DNA of 64,000 bases from Advenella incenata (GCF_004217095.1 NZ_SHKO01000002.1:1027599-1091598), one strand, 5' to 3'. Positions 8,121 through 17,658 are shown, numbered from the stretch's first letter. Made by a program: numbers and translations. Notes: generated from the letters alone by a model not told the origin.

Positions 8121-9713
8121 TTATGAACGTGAGGCAGAAACGCCTGGGATTTCGCTTTCCAGCGAGCGAGCAATATCTAATTGGTCGCTTAATAGAAAAT
8201 CAATGTCGTCAAAGGTCGTCAGAGGATTGAGCAATACGGCTCGCAGCAATGTGAGGCCCTGATTGTTATATTGATTGATTGTACGGAATGTTCTGGAGAC
8301 AAAACTGTCTCCTTTCTGCCTCTGCCATTTTTGCAGGGAAATATTGAAGCGATTGATTTGGATATTATCCAGATCGTCGATTTTTATATTGCGGTATTTT
8401 TCAGGTATATATCTGTACGTTAGAATATTCATAGCTGGCGCGGCAATCAATTCAAATTCGGGGCGCGTCTCGATTGCCTGAGCCATGTAGCGTGCCCGCT
8501 GCAGGCTCTTGGAGAAAAGGTCGTCGTAGCCGGATTTCCCGATAATATGTAATGCAGCGTGCAAATACAGAGCAGTAGCGGGTCGCGTGCCTTCCAGCGT
8601 AAACCGCCCCTGGTCAAACGATGTCGCACGAACGGCATAAGGCGCGTGATGCATGGTAAGTTGAGAGAGGGCGGCATCACGAAAAAAGAGCATGCCGCAA
8701 CCCAACGGCAGCATCAATTGCTTATGGCCATCAATAGTCACGGTATCGGCATGGGCGATCCCGTCCAGCAGATGCCGATTGCTTTGGCTCAGTATCAAGC
8801 CACCGCCCCAGGCGGCATCGACATGAACATGCGCACCAATTTGTCTGCCCATTTCACATATTTTTGCGATTGCGTCGATACTGCCGTAATCAGTTGTTCC
8901 TGCGATGGCAACGAGGCAGGCAATTTTTCTGCCTGCCTGTCGGTATTTTTCAACGGTGTCGCGCAACGCATCCAGGTCAATTTGAAATAGACTGTTGACG
9001 GGTACTTTATGCAGCTCTGCGCCCAGCAACTGCGCGCCTTTGTCAAATGAATAGTGCATCAGTTCTGAGCCGATGATGACCGGTAGATCAACCGTGTGCG
9101 ATGCCTTTGTGGATTCGGGCGCCTGCGTGGTATCTGCCAGACGCAATGCGGTCCAGAGCGCGCAAATATTTGCGAGTGTTCCGCCACTGGTAAAGATGCC
9201 AAGTGCCGAGGATGCAATTTGCAAATGTGCTTCGTAGAATTGTCGGTCTGCCTGGAATATCTCCCGGTGAAGCATGCCAATGACTTGGCGCTCCAGAAAC
9301 GCCATTCCGCGACTCGTTTCCATTTTGACTACGTTTTGATTCAGGGTTTGGACTAGTCGTCCAATTTCAGGCAGAAACTGGGGAATCGGCGAGGTCATAT
9401 GTCCCAGATATCTTGGCGATGCCAGGTGCGAGCAATGAGGTAATACTTCGCTGTCAAGCATATCAAGATAAGCTTCGGCCGACTGTCCCTGCGCTGGTGC
9501 ATCAAATTGCATGAACTTGCTTCGAACGTCTTCGATTTGCATGTCAGTGACGGCATCGGTTGAGCTGAAGAATTTTCTGCAACTCTGGTCGACTCTATCG
9601 CGTATGGCAGTTGTATTGGAGCCGAAGAGGGTATTAATCAGCGCCTGTGAGTTATTCGCCTGGTCAACTCCGTTCATTGCGCCATCGGTGTCGCTATTCA
9701 GAACTACATTCAT
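8121..9713 (-). CDS. panP: PLP-dependent group II decarboxylase, PanP-like aspartate 1-decarboxylase
   Basis: Protein of 530 residues in the group II amino-acid decarboxylase fold. The PLP lysine is K331 in TIDGHKQLMLPLGCG, and D299 in HVDAAWGG is the usual cofactor-pyridine Asp; FTSGGTLANICALWTALR is the phosphate-binding region. Length and these blocks fit the PanP family (aspartate to beta-alanine for pantothenate in bacteria lacking PanD), though glutamate or another amino acid remains possible. It faces away from the catabolic genes and lacks a sigma-54 promoter, so it is probably not part of the degradation regulon. The gene symbol is a family-level assignment. Confidence 0.72.
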   Translation of the reverse strand: MNVVLNSDTDGAMNGVDQANNSQALINTLFGSNTTAIRDRVDQSCRKFFSSTDAVTDMQIEDVRSKFMQFDAPAQGQSAEAYLDMLDSEVLPHCSHLASPRYLGHMTSPIPQFLPEIGRLVQTLNQNVVKMETSRGMAFLERQVIGMLHREIFQADRQFYEAHLQIASSALGIFTSGGTLANICALWTALRLADTTQAPESTKASHTVDLPVIIGSELMHYSFDKGAQLLGAELHKVPVNSLFQIDLDALRDTVEKYRQAGRKIACLVAIAGTTDYGSIDAIAKICEMGRQIGAHVHVDAAWGGGLILSQSNRHLLDGIAHADTVTIDGHKQLMLPLGCGMLFFRDAALSQLTMHHAPYAVRATSFDQGRFTLEGTRPATALYLHAALHIIGKSGYDDLFSKSLQRARYMAQAIETRPEFELIAAPAMNILTYRYIPEKYRNIKIDDLDNIQINRFNISLQKWQRQKGDSFVSRTFRTINQYNNQGLTLLRAVLLNPLTTFDDIDFLLSDQLDIARSLESEIPGVSASRS

Positions 9714-9879
9714 CTTGATTATCTCTACATTAATTGTATTTAGTGTCGATTTTAATATACCGATTGAGTCACGGAAATGATTTGATTGGTTGTTGTGTTT
9801 ATTTCGCGTGGTTCCTATGCGAATAATCTACTTAACGAGTTCTTCTTGTTCTTCAGATACCGTCTCCGCCTGCCTCCAG

Positions 9880-10164
9880 TCGATATCCATAGCTGGTCGG
9901 TGCTTCAGCTATGCGGTCTTCTACATGATCATTAGCAACCGGGAGACAAAGATCAACGATAGTGATGTGCAGTCCCGCGTCAACGCAGGTTTAGTGCTGG
10001 ACGGCAGTGTTGGCTTTCGTTTTCATCTCGCGTTAGATGTGATTTTTACCGACATTGATCCGGTTGGAGCTGAAGCTAGTGTGCAGAAAGCGCACCGGAT
10101 CGGTCCATACTCCAATGCAATCCAAGGTAACATTGATGTCGCCTTGTCGATTGTGACACGTTGA
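9880..10164 (+). pseudogene. Relic of an Ohr/OsmC organic hydroperoxide resistance gene
   Basis: The C-terminal half is readable: SDVQSRVNAGLVLDGSVGF, then HLALDVIFTDIDPVGAEA, then KAHRIGPYSNAIQGNIDVAL. This matches the end of Ohr proteins, where the last block is normally KAHxxCPYSNA. The resolving cysteine is replaced by Gly (IGPYSNA), and the N-terminal part with the other catalytic Cys is unreadable apart from a possible FSYAVFYMIISNRETKI. No ribosome site or valid start is present. It is a decayed gene that once encoded a peroxide-detoxifying enzyme. Confidence 0.6.
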
Positions 10165-10534
10165 GATGCGTATGGCTTTACGAAGATGTATCACCCACGT
10201 CATTTGGCCATACAAAACTCATGTTGTACAGGTCGTCGTGCTGTCCATCGATTTACTGTTGTTGTTACGTTCGACTCAGCGAATATCGTGCGCGGGTACG
10301 TTTTAGCGACATTATGCCAATCAGTCAGTCAGTGTAATGCTGTTGGTTAGGCCTGCACAAGTGCCAATTGGGATCGTTGGCCGCAGTCATTACTCTATCG
10401 GTCACTAACGGCTCATGCCCCACTTGCGCGTGAGATATATGTTCAAAGAACAGCGCACCCGTTCAGCTTGGTATATGGAAGGCGTAATGGTCGACACAAC
10501 TATATCCGAACGAGCCTCCGTCAGGTCAGCGGGC

Positions 10535-11068
10535 AAGCACGAGTCAATGTCACTTGGGATGCAACTGCGGAAGTCGTTATAGAGGGGTGTGTGGTTGGCT
10601 TGACGATGCACTTGCCGGCTCGATGGGCGCAAACATTCATTGGCTCCCTGTAATTTTTTTTCTAGACCGTCATAGCGTGCTTGACTCGCTATGCGAACGA
10701 CACAAAGCAGGCATGCAGGAGATCAGCCGACGGTTTTCCGAAATACCCGCTGCTGACTGGGAACGGCTGTCCGACAAAGCCGTTATTGATCAGTTGGTCT
10801 AACCTTATGTCGATTATCTTCGCCTGCATGCCGATTATTTTCTCTGATGCTTAACCGGGCGCAGACAGATGACGAGATCAACTTCATCGAAATGTTGCGG
10901 TACGTACCTAAAATTCGCCTGCCGCACGTTAAACCTGTGAAACGAGAAACCTATGCTGCCATCCGGAACGCCATCGAAGCCGGACTATGTAGGTTGGGTT
11001 TCAGACGTATCCACAATCTGCCAACATTTATCTGCACGAGATACCACGGGTACTGGCCCTTTATCTAA
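10535..11068 (+). pseudogene. Probable relic of a TetR/AcrR-type regulator
   Basis: Pieces in successive frames resemble a TetR repressor: an end-of-HTH-like segment (DALAGSMGANIHWLP, DRHSVLDSLCERHKAGMQ), then a helical ligand-domain segment (IPAADWERLSDKAVIDQLV, stop, PYVDYLRLHADYFL), then LNRAQTDDEINFIEML and VKRETYAAIRNAIEAGL. Stops and frame changes interrupt it at about 10803 and 10845. The family call rests on pattern recognition only. Together with the ohr relic it marks 9.8-11.1 kb as decaying DNA. Confidence 0.4.
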
Positions 11069-11681
11069 CGGATATCGAAGGCTGAGTCCGCGATAAGCCA
11101 TTGGGGTAGAGGTTGACCAGTTGGACGATGTACTTATTGTGGCCCTAAGGATGAGTTACATATCCTACACTTGCTACGAGTCATCGTCGGGCCAAGGGCG
11201 TTTCTCGGCTTGTAAATTACGAGAATTGATTTACCTTTTGCCATGTTTGGTAGGTAGGGCTTGATAAGCATATTGAATTCCAGTGTCTTAAGAAACAGTG
11301 TGTGATGGAAAAAAGTCAAATGCCACTTTGAAGAAATTCTTGTGGGCCTGCATAGGCGGTGGTTTGAGTAAGTGCACCCTGTCGTGGACTATAGTATTCG
11401 AGGCTAAGGATGGAGTAACCAAAAGGGAGGAGTCTGAAGATTTATTATTTGTCTTTTCGTTGCGATAGGGTATATGTTGATGAGAAATAATAATTGGCGG
11501 AATCGGTAGCTCGTCTTAACGTTAACGCAGACAATCAATTCCATCGTATAGCCCTTTTAAAGCGTTGGAAGATTAAAAAAGTAGTCTGACGCTGGTTTCG
11601 GTATACCCGTGGCAAACCAGATTTAGGTTCACTGCTTTTTATGTTCTATTCGTTATATCAAACTCCTTTTTATCTTGGAGC
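11069..11681. other. Intergenic stretch, nothing recognised
   Basis: No supported gene in about 600 bases before the activator sites of the FAD monooxygenase operon. The minus-strand frame 11134-11319 has no recognisable content. Confidence 0.5.
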
Positions 11682-11729
11682 TGTAGCTTGTGAAAGCAGA
11701 ATTTTCAATAGATGTCTTTGGTAAAGACA
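11682..11729 (+). promoter_or_regulatory. Pair of 17-bp TGT-N11-(A/G)CA activator sites
   Basis: TGTAGCTTGTGAAAGCA (11682-11698) and TGTCTTTGGTAAAGACA (11713-11729) have centres exactly 31 bp apart. The second site is the core of a perfect 10-bp inverted repeat with a 3-base spacer (11710-11732) and is the best palindrome of the whole set. They lie 92 and 61 bp before the -24 GG at 11782. Confidence 0.75.
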
Positions 11730-11780
11730 TCTACGCAGGTTAGTGGCTCTCCCAGAGTCGAAAACTTCTTAGCCAAAGCA

Positions 11781-11796
11781 TGGCATGATTTTTGCT
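11781..11796 (+). promoter_or_regulatory. Sigma-54 promoter of the FAD monooxygenase/epoxide hydrolase operon
   Basis: TGGCATGATTTTTGCT, with GG and GC 10 bp apart, 48 bp before the ATG at 11844. Its position inside the longer open frame that begins at 11712 argues against any start upstream of 11844. Confidence 0.88.
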
Positions 11797-11843
11797 TGAG
11801 AGGGTGTGCCATAAGGCATATCTTCAAGAGGAGCAAAGCTAAT

Positions 11844-13268
11844 ATGAATTCTGTCCAAGAAAATCGTTCATCTCTTGGTACGGCGGTAGTAATCGGAGGC
11901 AGCATCGCGGGCTGCTCCGCAGCTGCGGCCTTGCACGAACAGTTTGATCGGGTGTTGGTTATCGATCGCGACGAGTTGCCCGCTACTCGTAAATCACGCA
12001 AAGGCGCCCCGCACGCATATCAGTTTCATGCGCTTGCTGTAGGTGGTAGGAAAGCGATGGAGGGTTTGTTCCCGGGGTTAACGCAACAGGCCATCGACAG
12101 CGGAGTGCCACTCATCGACACTGCCAATACACTTTGGTACTGTTCAAAGTTCGGATTTTTTCGAAATCAACCCTCCAACTTGCGAAGCCTTCTGCTTACG
12201 CGGCAGTTCCTAGAGTGGACGCTGCGTAACCGAATTCGTGAGATTGTCAATGTTGAGGTGTTGGATCGGACTGCGGTCAGTGGGCTCGTGGCGCACGGTG
12301 GCATAGTGACCGGAGTCGAGGTGATCGATTCAGCCAAGATTAAGCGAACCATCGATGCCGATCTTATCGTTGATACGAGTGGTCGTCCGTCCGTTGCTCC
12401 CGATTGGCTGGCCTCACTCGGCTATCCTCGGCCGGTTGAGACGACCATCAATGCTAAGTGGGGTTACACTACCGCCTATGTCCGGCCAGGTCCAGAGTGG
12501 TCGCCTCCCTATGATGCGCTCTACATTAATCCAACGGTTACCGGCAACGACGTAAGAGCGACGCGGGGCGCTGGCATGTGGGCGCAGGAGGACAATGTTT
12601 GGGTGTTGACTGCACAGGGGTGCGCGGGAGACTATCCCCCCTATGACGAGGAGGGTTTCCGAGACTTTCTCGGTAGCTTCGGCAGGACTGAGTTTTTGGA
12701 GCTACTTGACAAAGGAGAGATGGTAAAGCCTCCGGTAGCGTGGCGCAATACGACCAACCGGTTACGTGACTTCGCCGGCCTGCAGTCACGACCTGAGCGG
12801 TTTATCGTGCTTGGCGACGCGACTGCGGCGTTCAATCCCGTTTACGGTCAGGGAATGAGTTCGGCGGCAATGGGTGCTGGGTTGCTCCGGGAAGAATTGC
12901 GAACATGGTTCAGCAGTGGAGCAGAGGATCTGACTGGCTTTGCAGAGCATTTCCAAAAGCAGCTCAATACATCCGTGATTCAGGCCTGCTGGGCCTTCTC
13001 GACTGGCTCCGACTTGCAAATTCCAGGCGTCGAAGTTGACGGACTGCGACAGGAATCGGAGAAGTCGCAAGAACAGGAGTACGTCAATCGCGTGGTGGCC
13101 TTGGCCACTGAGGATCTCGATGTGCAGCTCAAGCTGACGGAGACAATTAGTATGGTTCGTGGGCCGGAATGGATGTCCGAGGAGGAAGTTCGTGTCAAGG
13201 TGCAGGAGAATTGGGATCGCTTGGGCAACCTGACCCGCGAAGATAACGGACCGTTGGTTGCACCATGA
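11844..13268 (+). CDS. FAD-dependent monooxygenase of the PHBH/squalene-epoxidase-like fold
   Basis: Flavoprotein of 474 residues. The dinucleotide-binding motif G18-G-S-I-A-G23 is at the N-terminus, followed by VLVIDRDELP, and the second FAD motif is RFIVLGDATAAFNPVYGQGMS. This is the group A flavin monooxygenase or geranylgeranyl-reductase-like fold. An AGAGGAGC ribosome site lies about 10 bases before ATG 11844. The stop overlaps the next gene by four bases (ATGA), so the two are translationally coupled. Since that gene is an epoxide hydrolase, epoxidation of a double bond is a reasonable role, but hydroxylation is also possible. The gene pair looks GC-richer than the surrounding operons and may be a separate acquisition. 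Confidence 0.8.
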   Translation: MNSVQENRSSLGTAVVIGGSIAGCSAAAALHEQFDRVLVIDRDELPATRKSRKGAPHAYQFHALAVGGRKAMEGLFPGLTQQAIDSGVPLIDTANTLWYCSKFGFFRNQPSNLRSLLLTRQFLEWTLRNRIREIVNVEVLDRTAVSGLVAHGGIVTGVEVIDSAKIKRTIDADLIVDTSGRPSVAPDWLASLGYPRPVETTINAKWGYTTAYVRPGPEWSPPYDALYINPTVTGNDVRATRGAGMWAQEDNVWVLTAQGCAGDYPPYDEEGFRDFLGSFGRTEFLELLDKGEMVKPPVAWRNTTNRLRDFAGLQSRPERFIVLGDATAAFNPVYGQGMSSAAMGAGLLREELRTWFSSGAEDLTGFAEHFQKQLNTSVIQACWAFSTGSDLQIPGVEVDGLRQESEKSQEQEYVNRVVALATEDLDVQLKLTETISMVRGPEWMSEEEVRVKVQENWDRLGNLTREDNGPLVAP

Positions 13269-14404
13269 AAGTTGAATCATTCGTAGTTAACGTCGATCAG
13301 CGCGAGCTCGATGATCTTAGGCGACGGCTATCGCTAACTCGGTGGCCACAGCCCATCGACGGAGAGGGGTGGTCGAGCGGAACTGATATCAGCTATTTGC
13401 GTGACCTATGCACTTACTGGGAAACTGAGTATGACTGGCGCCGCACGGAGGCGAATCTCAACCGATGGCCCCAGTTCACAACGACCGTTGATGGACAGCG
13501 AATCCATTTTCTGCACGCCCGTTCGCCGGTGTCCGATGCTCGGCCGCTGATGCTGTTGCATGGATGGCCGAGTTCAGTATTGGAATTTGGGAAGGTCGTA
13601 GCGAGGCTTACTGATCCTGCTGCCTACGGGGGCGATCCTGCGGACGCATTCCATGTGGTGGTTCCGTCGTTGCCAGGATACGCATGGAGCGGACCCATCA
13701 CGCAGCCAGGCTGGGATGTCAGTCGCATAGCGAATGCGATGACTGTGGTGATGGAGCACCTTGGTTACGGCACCTACGGCCTTATGGGTGGAGATTGGGG
13801 GTCACTAGTGGCTTCGCGAATGGCATTGGCTACACCGGAGCGGATATCCGGCCTATACCTGACGCTGGTGACGGTACCGCCGACGGGTGCAGACGATGAC
13901 TCGACTCCTGAGGAGACGCTGCTCGCCGAAGAGTTCAGACAATACGTCGCGACGGAGACCGGCTATATTGCCATCCAGGCAACGAAACCGCAAAGCCTGG
14001 CATTCGGGCTCACCGACTCCCCAGCCGGGCTCGCTGGCTGGATCGTCGAGAAGTTCCATGCATGGACCGATTGTGGTGGCCAATTGGAATCTGCGTTAAC
14101 CCGTGAGGAAATCCTCGGCAACATCACTGCTTACTGGCTGACTGGAACAGCCGGATCGTCGATGCGGTTGTACCGGGAATCTGTGCTCGCGGGATCTGCG
14201 AGCCCAGTAAGCAAGTATGTCGACGTGCCAACCGGAGTCGCTGTGTTCCCGAAGGAGCCTTACCGAGTCTCGCGACGACAGGCCGAGCGTTTGTACCGTG
14301 TTGTCCGGTGGACGGAGTTCGCACGCGGAGGTCATTTTCCAGCTCTCGAGCAGCCAGAATGTTTTGTCACGGATATCCGGGCGTTTTTCCGAGAACTCGC
14401 TTAA
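13265..14404 (+). CDS. Epoxide hydrolase, alpha/beta-hydrolase fold with EHN domain
   Basis: Protein of 379 residues of the microsomal-type epoxide hydrolase family, which opens an epoxide to a vicinal diol through an Asp ester intermediate. The N-terminal domain (about residues 1-85) is the EHN type, with RWPQ and YLRDLCTYWETEYDWR. The oxyanion motif H99-G-W-P102, the nucleophile D177 in GGDWGS and the catalytic base H357 in GGHFPALEQP are present. It overlaps the monooxygenase gene by four bases, so the two probably act in sequence: double bond, epoxide, diol. About 450 bases without a gene follow; they contain the control region of the P450 operon. Confidence 0.88.
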   Translation: MKVESFVVNVDQRELDDLRRRLSLTRWPQPIDGEGWSSGTDISYLRDLCTYWETEYDWRRTEANLNRWPQFTTTVDGQRIHFLHARSPVSDARPLMLLHGWPSSVLEFGKVVARLTDPAAYGGDPADAFHVVVPSLPGYAWSGPITQPGWDVSRIANAMTVVMEHLGYGTYGLMGGDWGSLVASRMALATPERISGLYLTLVTVPPTGADDDSTPEETLLAEEFRQYVATETGYIAIQATKPQSLAFGLTDSPAGLAGWIVEKFHAWTDCGGQLESALTREEILGNITAYWLTGTAGSSMRLYRESVLAGSASPVSKYVDVPTGVAVFPKEPYRVSRRQAERLYRVVRWTEFARGGHFPALEQPECFVTDIRAFFRELA

Positions 14405-14552
14405 GACTATACGAGGGTAAGTGAGCACCGTGGCAGGCAGAATCGTCACGTTCTGTACATACATCGTTGAAATCGCTCGCCATGTGGGGTGTCGGCGTAG
14501 CACTCGAGGATCAGCCTTCTGAACCTTTGGGGTTCCAGAATAAATTGAATGC

Positions 14553-14600
14553 TGTAGTTAAAAAAGACATTGTCTTAGGCTGCTGTGCGTACGCAGTACA
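14553..14600 (+). promoter_or_regulatory. Pair of 17-bp TGT-N11-ACA activator sites
   Basis: TGTAGTTAAAAAAGACA (14553-14569) and TGTGCGTACGCAGTACA (14584-14600), centres 31 bp apart, 115 and 84 bp before the -24 GG at 14676. Both ends of both sites match the island-wide pattern. Confidence 0.75.
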
Positions 14601-14674
14601 CACTAGGTGCGGCGTTTGAGAAGATCACACTTTGTAAGCGCTTATTAACAGGACCAAGTCGGCATGACTATAAA

Positions 14675-14690
14675 TGGCACGATGTTTGCT
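14675..14690 (+). promoter_or_regulatory. Sigma-54 promoter of the P450 operon
   Basis: TGGCACGATGTTTGCT, a full match to the -24/-12 consensus, about 165 bp before the P450 start codon. Confidence 0.9.
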
Positions 14691-14853
14691 TTTAGTCTGT
14701 CTATTAGGATAGGAATGCAGCGAATCAATCAGAGATCCTGCTCTGGGTGGTTTGAAAAGATTGATCCAATATTTATAGATTGACCGATTGTATATAACAC
14801 AGAAGGCGATCAACAATGTTGGCAGGATATTTGTTGAAATTAGGAGAAGACCG

Positions 14854-16104
14854 ATGTCATTCGATAAAAGCTATATTGATAACAATCTCGTAAACCCTGA
14901 ATGGTGGCCGTCTGGGGAGTTTCATGAGGTATTCAAACAGCTACGCGACGAAGAGCCGTTATATTGGGCAGAGCCTGAGAACTACGGGCGTAATTTCTGG
15001 GTGGTCACACGTTATGATGACGTAAAAGCGATAATGGCTGATTCGATGACTTTCAGCAATTCTGTAGACAGTCGAATTCCTAGATCGGGAAAACGACTGA
15101 CGACTCTACAGAGAAGAGCTCTTATGTGGGATGTGAATATTGCTATGCTGGATCCCCCTTTCCATACGGTTTTGCGCCAACCTATGAATAAGCATTTCAG
15201 TGTGCCGGCTATCAATAAGCTGAAGAATGATGTCGAAAAAATTGTTGACGAGTTAATCGAAGAGCTAAAGACAAAGAAATCGATCGATATAGTCAATACG
15301 TTTGCAGCTAAACTCCCGATGGATATCGTATTTGCAATGCTTGGGATTCCGGAAGAGGATTGGCCGATGCTTGAAAAATATGCATACCAAGCTTTTTCTC
15401 CGGCCGATCCCAAAGGTACTATCCCAGGAAAAACCCATGCTGAAGCGTCGTATATCGGCCTTGAAAGTATAGGTAAGTATGGTTATCAAATGGCTAGGGA
15501 CAGGCTTGCCAATCCTCGCGACGACATGGCGACTGTTATTAGCAAAATGGTGGTAGATGGTACGTCGCTCGATGAGCACGAAATTGCTACGTGGTTTCTT
15601 GTGCTAATTTTGGGGGGGCTTGAAACTACAAGAAATGCTATCGGTGCAGGCATGTGGACTTTTCTTGCAAATCCTGATCAGAAACAATTGCTCATTGAGC
15701 AGCCTGATCTAGCTGGTGGAGCCGTCGAAGAGGTGCTTAGATGGGTTACGCCAGCCCGGGGTCGGCTAAGAGTAGCAAAAGCACCCTATAGACTTCATGG
15801 TAAGGTCATTAAGCCATTGGATTGGGTTTTCATTTATCCGGCTTCCGGCAACAAGGATGAAAGAAAATTTGATAATCCACATAAGTTCGATATCACCCGC
15901 ACCTCGAATGAACACCTGGCTTTGGGTGAAGGAATCCACGCTTGCCTGGGACGTGCTCTTGTCAGACTTGAACTCAAGACATTATTCTCAAAAATATTTG
16001 AGGCCTTCCCTAACATGGATTTCGCAAATGATAAAAGGCCTCATTGGGTCATAGATCATCAGGTCTCCGGTGTCACTAAATTAGAAGTAAACCTGAATCA
16101 GTGA
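14854..16104 (+). CDS. Class I bacterial cytochrome P450
   Basis: Soluble P450 of 416 residues, hydroxylating a substrate with electrons from the following ferredoxin. The haem-ligand Cys is C364 in LGEGIHACLGRAL, the ExxR pair is in EEVLRW, and the I-helix reads GGLETTRN, with the acid-alcohol pair E-T. Two positions are unusual: the loop Phe of FGxGxHxC is Leu, and the I-helix has Leu where related steroid and terpene P450s have Asn (GGNETTRN). TAGGAGAAGA directly precedes ATG 14854; a longer frame from 14788 lacks a site. General resemblance is to P450s acting on terpenoids or steroids. It is the first gene of the operon with ferredoxin, dehydrogenase and aldolase. Confidence 0.9.
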   Translation: MSFDKSYIDNNLVNPEWWPSGEFHEVFKQLRDEEPLYWAEPENYGRNFWVVTRYDDVKAIMADSMTFSNSVDSRIPRSGKRLTTLQRRALMWDVNIAMLDPPFHTVLRQPMNKHFSVPAINKLKNDVEKIVDELIEELKTKKSIDIVNTFAAKLPMDIVFAMLGIPEEDWPMLEKYAYQAFSPADPKGTIPGKTHAEASYIGLESIGKYGYQMARDRLANPRDDMATVISKMVVDGTSLDEHEIATWFLVLILGGLETTRNAIGAGMWTFLANPDQKQLLIEQPDLAGGAVEEVLRWVTPARGRLRVAKAPYRLHGKVIKPLDWVFIYPASGNKDERKFDNPHKFDITRTSNEHLALGEGIHACLGRALVRLELKTLFSKIFEAFPNMDFANDKRPHWVIDHQVSGVTKLEVNLNQ

Positions 16105-16191
16105 AGTTTCTGATTCCGATAATAACTGTGAAGAAAATAATATTTATGCGAATGGTAACGGTTCACTCTTTAAATGTTTGGAGAATTAGAA

Positions 16192-16509
16192 ATGGTGAAA
16201 GCAATATTTCATCTTGAAAATGGTGAAATCCAAGAAATCGAGGCTGAAGAAGATAACTCGTTGATGTTCAGTGCAGTGCGTAACGACGTGGGCGGGATTC
16301 TGGGCGAATGTGGCGGCGCGATGTCCTGCGGTACATGTCACGTATACGTTGACCCGAAATGGGTCGATCTGGTGCCCGCTGCGTCTGCTGCCGAAATCGA
16401 GATGCTCGAAGCTCTTGAAAGTTACCGGCCTGAAAGTCGCCTGGCTTGTCAAATAGAGTTGAGTAAAGAAACGAATGGCATCGAGGTGATGATAGCACCC
16501 GCAGAATAG
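16192..16509 (+). CDS. Adrenodoxin-type [2Fe-2S] ferredoxin, P450 redox partner
   Basis: Protein of 105 residues with cluster ligands C40, C46, C49 and C86 (CGGAMSCGTC ... LACQ). ATG 16192 follows TGGAG at a normal distance; the frame from 16174 is longer but less plausible. It lies directly behind the P450 and should be its electron donor. No dedicated reductase is in this operon, so the reductase at 6618 is the best candidate in the window. The spacing of its cysteines is identical to that of the ferredoxin at 6207, suggesting the two are paralogues. Confidence 0.9.
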   Translation: MVKAIFHLENGEIQEIEAEEDNSLMFSAVRNDVGGILGECGGAMSCGTCHVYVDPKWVDLVPAASAAEIEMLEALESYRPESRLACQIELSKETNGIEVMIAPAE

Positions 16510-16548
16510 GCGTAACCCAAAGACACACAGTTTGGAGATAACTACTTG

Positions 16549-17658
16549 ATGACTGAAAAAACAGCTAAATACATTGAATTTGTTGCACCTTACACCTTCG
16601 AAGCAAGAGAGATTCATCGTCCCGCAATAGGAGAGGATGACCTCCTTTTAAAGATATCGCTTTGCGGAGTGGATGGGTCGGAGCTTCATATGTTCCGTGG
16701 GGAGCTACAGTGGGTCAATGACATGGCACCTCTTATTTTTGGAGATGAGATCGTCGGAACGGTTGAAGAGATAGGGGACAGGGCTCGACGACAGCGAAAA
16801 CTTGAGGTTGGCGACAGGGTAGCGCTTGAAGCAAAGTGGCCATGCAATCAGTGCTCGAGCTGTCTTCGGAGGCAATATTATCTATGTGATGTCCATGGAA
16901 TTATTTCCGGGTATGGCGCGACGACAAGCAAATCTCCTCCATTCTTATGGGGTGGCTATTCAACACACGCGTTTGTGCCAAAACAAGCTTTGGTCTACAA
17001 AATTCCCGATACTCTGCATGATTCCACAGCGCTGATCGGCTGTTCTGTGCTCGCAAATGGGATCCGTTGGGTTGAAGAGTCGGGCGTGGGTGATGGAGAT
17101 CACGTATTAATTGTGGGCCCTGGCCCTCAAGGTCTCGCCTGTGCTTTGGTTGCGCTCTCTTTGGGGGCCAAAGTCAGCATGGTCGGACTACGCGATGACG
17201 CTTCGCGGCTCGAACTAGCAATGAAATTTGGTGTGCATAACACGTTCTATGTCTTGCCAGATGGCCCTGAAGGCTTGGCAGCTCGCGTGCTACAGGAGGC
17301 CGGCCAAGCTGATGTAGTCATTGACCTGGCGGGAGTCCAAGACGCGAAACTCTTGGGATTTGCCGTGGTCAGAAAGATGGGCACGTTTGTTAATGTGGCG
17401 CTACCGTTTCCGTCTGCACAGTCGATGAATTGGTTGGATCTTCTTGCTAGAGAAATTCGTATCCTTAGCTACGCATCGCATCCCTACACAGTCGAGGCAG
17501 GGCTCGCTATGGCAGAAAAGCTGTTGGAGAAAGGAATAGATATTGGTAGTTGGATTACGCATATTTATCCTTTGGGACAAGCTCAGATCGCGTTGGAGGC
17601 CGCAGCATACCAAACAGAAGAGCGACCTATCAAAGTGGCGCTAAATCCACAGCATTGA
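16549..17658 (+). CDS. Zinc-type medium-chain alcohol dehydrogenase
   Basis: MDR-family NAD(P)-dependent dehydrogenase of 369 residues, likely oxidising an alcohol made by the P450. C39 in SLCGVDGSE is the catalytic zinc ligand, and C99, C102, C105 and C113 form the structural zinc lobe. The cofactor loop is VGPGPQGLACAL. The usual GHE of the catalytic site reads GDE (around residue 66), so Asp replaces a common zinc-binding His. ATG 16549 is preceded by GGAGA 10 bases upstream. It lies 39 bases after the ferredoxin gene in the same operon. Confidence 0.85.
   Translation: MTEKTAKYIEFVAPYTFEAREIHRPAIGEDDLLLKISLCGVDGSELHMFRGELQWVNDMAPLIFGDEIVGTVEEIGDRARRQRKLEVGDRVALEAKWPCNQCSSCLRRQYYLCDVHGIISGYGATTSKSPPFLWGGYSTHAFVPKQALVYKIPDTLHDSTALIGCSVLANGIRWVEESGVGDGDHVLIVGPGPQGLACALVALSLGAKVSMVGLRDDASRLELAMKFGVHNTFYVLPDGPEGLAARVLQEAGQADVVIDLAGVQDAKLLGFAVVRKMGTFVNVALPFPSAQSMNWLDLLAREIRILSYASHPYTVEAGLAMAEKLLEKGIDIGSWITHIYPLGQAQIALEAAAYQTEERPIKVALNPQH

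Noticed and set aside
12786..13280. Minus-strand open frame of 164 codons inside the FAD monooxygenase gene
   Set aside because: It is antisense to a clearly coding GC-rich gene and has no recognisable protein pattern; a shadow frame.
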